Shown here: in pieces, positions 30,675-33,397 of the stretch | How the letters are laid out: every line of letters begins with the position of its first letter | How positions within the stretch are numbered: position 1 is the first letter of the stretch | Assembly: GCA_031260685.1 (NCBI GenBank) | Contig: JAISLB010000136.1 | Coordinates: 1 to 33,397, forward strand | Source of the DNA: Oscillospiraceae bacterium | Lineage (GTDB): Bacteria; Bacillota; Clostridia; Oscillospirales; Oscillospiraceae | Direction of reading: 5' to 3' | DNA: 33,397 nt | Notes under the pieces: generated by a model | What the model saw: the letters and a program-made list of their open reading frames with translations, nothing else | The model's database searches: none | Told to the model about the DNA's origin: nothing | Made by a program: the position numbers and the translations under genes

Positions 30675-31459
30675 CGTCTGACAGCTATTCCCGCGCCTGA
30701 CAATTCGGCTTTTACCTCATCTATCGTAAGTTCGCCGTAGTGGAACAGCGAAGCCGCGAGAGCCGCGCTGCACTCAGTCTCTAAGAACACATCGGAGAAG
30801 TGCCGCAACTCCCCTGCCCCGCCGCTTGCAATTACCGGGATTGATACGGCTTCGCAAACCGCGTTCAACATAGGGACGTCGAAACCTGCTTTCGTACCGT
30901 CCCTATCCATAGATGTGAGCAGGATTTCTCCCGCGCCGAGCTGTTCGGCTTTGCGAACCCAAGTTACGAGGTCAATTCCCGTGGGTTTGCGTCCGCCCGC
31001 TGTATAGACTTCCCAAAGCCCAACCCCATTCTCCGCGGAATCCGCAATAGGAACGGGGGTTCTTTTTGCGTCCACCGCGAGTACCACGCATTGCGAACCG
31101 AATTGTTCAGCGGCTCTCGTTATCAGCGTCGGGTCGCCCACAGCCGCGCTGTTCACGGCAACTTTATCAGCCCCGGAACGTAGGAGCAAGCGGAAATCGT
31201 CAACTGTGCGGATTCCGCCTCCGACGCAGAGCGGTACGAACACCTCTTTGGCGCAGCGTTCTACCATTTCAGCAACCGTAGCGCGTCCGTCGCTTGTAGC
31301 CGTAATATCGAGGAAAACTATCTCGTCCGCGCCCTGCTTAGAATAGAGCGCGGCAAGCTCGACGGGGTCTCCGGCGTCACGGAGATTGACAAAATTCACG
31401 CCTTTGACTACGCGCCCGTTATTCACGTCAAGGCAAGGTATAATTCGTTTAGCTAACAA
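30671..31459 (-). CDS. hisF: Imidazole glycerol phosphate synthase cyclase subunit HisF
   Basis: The 262-residue (beta-alpha)8 barrel has the N-terminal [18 protein letters not shown] with catalytic Asp11, the second catalytic Asp in [17 protein letters not shown] and the ASGGAG phosphate-binding loop. It converts PRFAR to imidazole glycerol phosphate and AICAR using ammonia from HisH. hisA lies directly upstream with an 11-base overlap, so they form one transcript; hisH is not in the window. The start is ATG 31459. Its stop codon overlaps that of the convergent methyltransferase and no terminator lies between them. Confidence 0.97.
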
Positions 31460-32165
31460 GAGCGATAGCCTCCTTCAGGTCGATTTTACCATAGTAGTAC
31501 GCGCTGCCGATGATTGCTCCGTCAACTCCGATAGCCGCGAGAGCTTCAACGTCCGCAATCCCGCCGATTCCGCCGCTTGCAGTCAGGTGCGCTCCTCCGA
31601 GTTTAGCGCGAAGCGTCCGAAGCGTTTCAAGCGGAGGTCCCTCAAGCGTCCCGTCGGTTGAAGTATCGGTATAGATAAACCGCGCCGCGCCGAGGTTTAC
31701 CATAGAACGTATAAAATCAAGCGTAGCAATCCCCGAGGACTTCTCCCAACCGTCAGTACGTACAAATCCGCCGCGGCTGTCAACTCCGACAGCTACGCGC
31801 TCCGCTCCGTAAGCGGCTATAGCTTCGCGCACAAACTCCGGGTTTGAGACAGCCGCGGAACCGATGACAAAGCGCGCAACGCCGAGTTCTCCGGCGGCTT
31901 CGAGGTCGTTCATAGTCCGCAAACCGCCGCCCAGCTGAACTTTCAGTCCGACAGCGCATAGTTCGCGGACTATCGCGCTGTTTCTGCGGATTCCGTCCCG
32001 CGCTCCGTCCAAATCAACGCAGTGAAGCCAAGACGCTCCGCAGCGTATGTAGTCACGCGCAACATCAAGCGGGTTCTCGGCAACCTTAGCGGTCGTTCCG
32101 AAATCGCCCTTTTTGAGCCGCACTACCTGACCGTCTTTGAGGTCTATCGAGGGGTAGATAGTCAT
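31449..32165 (-). CDS. hisA: Phosphoribosylformimino-5-aminoimidazole carboxamide ribotide isomerase HisA
   Basis: The 238-residue barrel enzyme has [15 protein letters not shown] with the catalytic Asp (residue 7), QLGGGLRT, the second catalytic Asp in [14 protein letters not shown], and TASGGIGG. It isomerises ProFAR to PRFAR, the substrate of HisF. ATG 32165 has GGAG eight bases upstream. The operon appears to start here or earlier with the aldo/keto reductase gene; a hairpin (32195-32215) separates them. Confidence 0.97.
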   Translation of the reverse strand: MTIYPSIDLKDGQVVRLKKGDFGTTAKVAENPLDVARDYIRCGASWLHCVDLDGARDGIRRNSAIVRELCAVGLKVQLGGGLRTMNDLEAAGELGVARFVIGSAAVSNPEFVREAIAAYGAERVAVGVDSRGGFVRTDGWEKSSGIATLDFIRSMVNLGAARFIYTDTSTDGTLEGPPLETLRTLRAKLGGAHLTASGGIGGIADVEALAAIGVDGAIIGSAYYYGKIDLKEAIALVS

Positions 32166-32194
32166 AAACGTTTCTCCGTTTGCCGAATCATTAC

Positions 32195-32215
32195 GGGCGG
32201 TTTATAAAACCGCCC
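32195..32215. terminator. Hairpin between the aldo/keto reductase and hisA
   Basis: GGGCGGTTT (32195-32203), loop ATA, AAACCGCCC (32207-32215). In the minus direction an A-run precedes and no U-tract follows, so it is a weak terminator or attenuator between two co-directional genes. Confidence 0.5.
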
Positions 32216-32224
32216 TTTACGTCC

Positions 32225-33352
32225 TTATTCGTACTTCTTTGCAACAACTTTAAGGTTATCGATAATCGTTATCTTTTGCGGACAGACAGCTTCGCAGGCT
32301 CCGCACTCTACACATTCAGAGGCTTTTGCGCTCCCGAAGAAAGTTGTCGCAAAGCCGTAGCCCTGCTTCGCGGCTTCGGGATTTGCGTAGACGAGTTCGC
32401 GGTTCAGCGCGTCGAACAGTTCCGGAATGTTTATCTGCTGCGGACAGCCCGGCACGCAGTATTTGCAAGAGGTACAAGGAACGCTCGGAATGGACTTCAG
32501 CGTTTCCTGCGCTTTCTCGATGACTTTCTTCTCGCTCTCGTCAAGCGGTTTGAAGTCTTTCATATAGGAGATATTGTCCTGCATTTGAGCAATATCGCTC
32601 ATTCCCGAGAGTACGGTAATAACGCCCGGGAGACTCGCGGCAAAGCGGATAGCCCACGAAGCTATAGACGCTTTCGGGTCTGCCGCTGTAAACACGTCCT
32701 TAACCGCGGGTGCGGGATTCGCAAGCATACCGCCCTTTATCGGTTCCATAATGACTATCGGTTTCTTGTGCTTCAGCCACGCCGTTTCGTAGCAAGCGCG
32801 GGACTGGACTGCTCCCGACTCCCAATCAGCCCAATTGATTTGGAGCTGTACGAACTCTGTCTCCGGGTGCTTAGTAAGTACCTCGTCGAGAAGCTTCGCG
32901 TTATCGTGGAACGAGAATCCCGCGTGCTTAATCAGCCCGGCTTCTTTCTGTTTCCACACAAAGTCCCAAATGTTGTATTCGTCGAACTTAGCCGTACGCG
33001 CAGCTCCGATATTGTGCAGCAGGTAAAAATCGAAGTAGCCCGCGCCCGTACGTTCCAGCGAAGTGAAAAACATCTGCTGCGCTTCTTTTTCGTTGTTCGC
33101 TCCCGCCCACGCGGGAAGCTTAGTCGCGAGAGTAAACTTCTCACGCGGATAGCGGCTGACGACTGCGGTTTTAGCGGCTTTCTCGCTCTCGCCGTTGATA
33201 TAGCCGTACGCGGTATCGAAATAGTTGAAGCCAGCCTTCATAAACATATCGACCATCGTCTTCGTCTGCTCGATATCAACCTCTGAGCCCTGCATCGGCA
33301 GGCGCATCAGCCCGAATCCCAGCTTTGGTATGTCCTTACCTAAAAAGTCCAT
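32225..33352 (-). CDS. Aldo/keto reductase with C-terminal ferredoxin-like [4Fe-4S] domain
   Basis: The 375-residue protein has an aldo/keto reductase barrel (about 1-275) with the catalytic tetrad visible: Asp and Tyr in YFDTAYGY, Lys in LATKLPAW, His in YLLHNIG. The C-terminal part (about 290-375) has CTSCKYCVPGCPQQINIP and CVECGACEAVCPQKI, two [4Fe-4S] cluster motifs. This branch is common in anaerobic Clostridia and uses ferredoxin-linked electrons or serves as an oxidoreductase of uncertain substrate. ATG 33352 follows GGAGG. It is separated from hisA by about 60 bases and a hairpin, so histidine biosynthesis is not implied. Confidence 0.92.
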   Translation of the reverse strand: MDFLGKDIPKLGFGLMRLPMQGSEVDIEQTKTMVDMFMKAGFNYFDTAYGYINGESEKAAKTAVVSRYPREKFTLATKLPAWAGANNEKEAQQMFFTSLERTGAGYFDFYLLHNIGAARTAKFDEYNIWDFVWKQKEAGLIKHAGFSFHDNAKLLDEVLTKHPETEFVQLQINWADWESGAVQSRACYETAWLKHKKPIVIMEPIKGGMLANPAPAVKDVFTAADPKASIASWAIRFAASLPGVITVLSGMSDIAQMQDNISYMKDFKPLDESEKKVIEKAQETLKSIPSVPCTSCKYCVPGCPQQINIPELFDALNRELVYANPEAAKQGYGFATTFFGSAKASECVECGACEAVCPQKITIIDNLKVVAKKYE

Positions 33353-33397
33353 AGTTGCCTCCTTGTACGCGGCTGTTGTATCCCGCGCAAATCAATA

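Overview
The window looks like chromosome of an anaerobic, spore-forming member of the Clostridia (Bacillota) of about 50% GC. The evidence is a der-plsY-gpsA block, a SpoIVFA/SpoIVFB-like pair behind a sigma-E-like promoter, a collagen-like exosporium-type protein, Shine-Dalgarno sites with GTG and TTG starts, an Fe-S aldo/keto reductase and a molybdenum transhydroxylase. The transhydroxylase suggests a bacterium that ferments aromatic compounds (gallate/pyrogallol type). The genus is not readable from the sequence.

Layout. (1) 23-481: ModE-type winged-helix regulator. (2) About 482-7410: a mobile element with a minus-strand operon of unknown genes (664-2508), one of them broken by an in-frame TGA; a small resolvase with repeats beside it (2684-3405); a structured leader and an unknown gene (3480-4389); a DUF3791/DUF3990 toxin-antitoxin-like cassette behind a consensus promoter (4851-5869); and a large serine recombinase (5885-7375). 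(3) 7405-9005: a host gene whose 5' end is missing at the element boundary, then a collagen-like protein with a globular C-terminus. (4) 9059-10291 (minus): SpoIVFB-like protease and SpoIVFA-like M23 protein. (5) 10469-16687: Xer-type recombinase, MBOAT plus DHHW acetylation pair, and a Ca2+-type P-ATPase. (6) 16804-22683: der, plsY, gpsA, a YifB/ComM ATPase, and a secreted GDSL lipase with one S-layer-like repeat. (7) 22735-23893 (minus): two flavoproteins. (8) 24043-25424: a four-gene operon containing hicA and a shortened hicB. (9) 25614-29168: transhydroxylase large and small subunits, followed by a minimal AraC regulator. (10) 29859-30674: a methyltransferase carrying 20 tandem GACA units in its reading frame, expected to be phase variable. 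(11) 30671-33352 (minus): hisF, hisA and an Fe-S aldo/keto reductase.

How they fit. The transhydroxylase small subunit should pass electrons to the molybdopterin subunit, which moves a hydroxyl group between trihydroxybenzenes; the adjacent AraC protein and the ModE-type protein are plausible but unproven regulators. The spore-linked genes (7405-10291) cluster, and the element sits inside one of them with its recombinase next to the break, an arrangement like the skin-type elements excised during sporulation. The strongest new leads are the GACA-controlled methyltransferase and this interrupted gene. I saw no tRNA, rRNA or CRISPR array.
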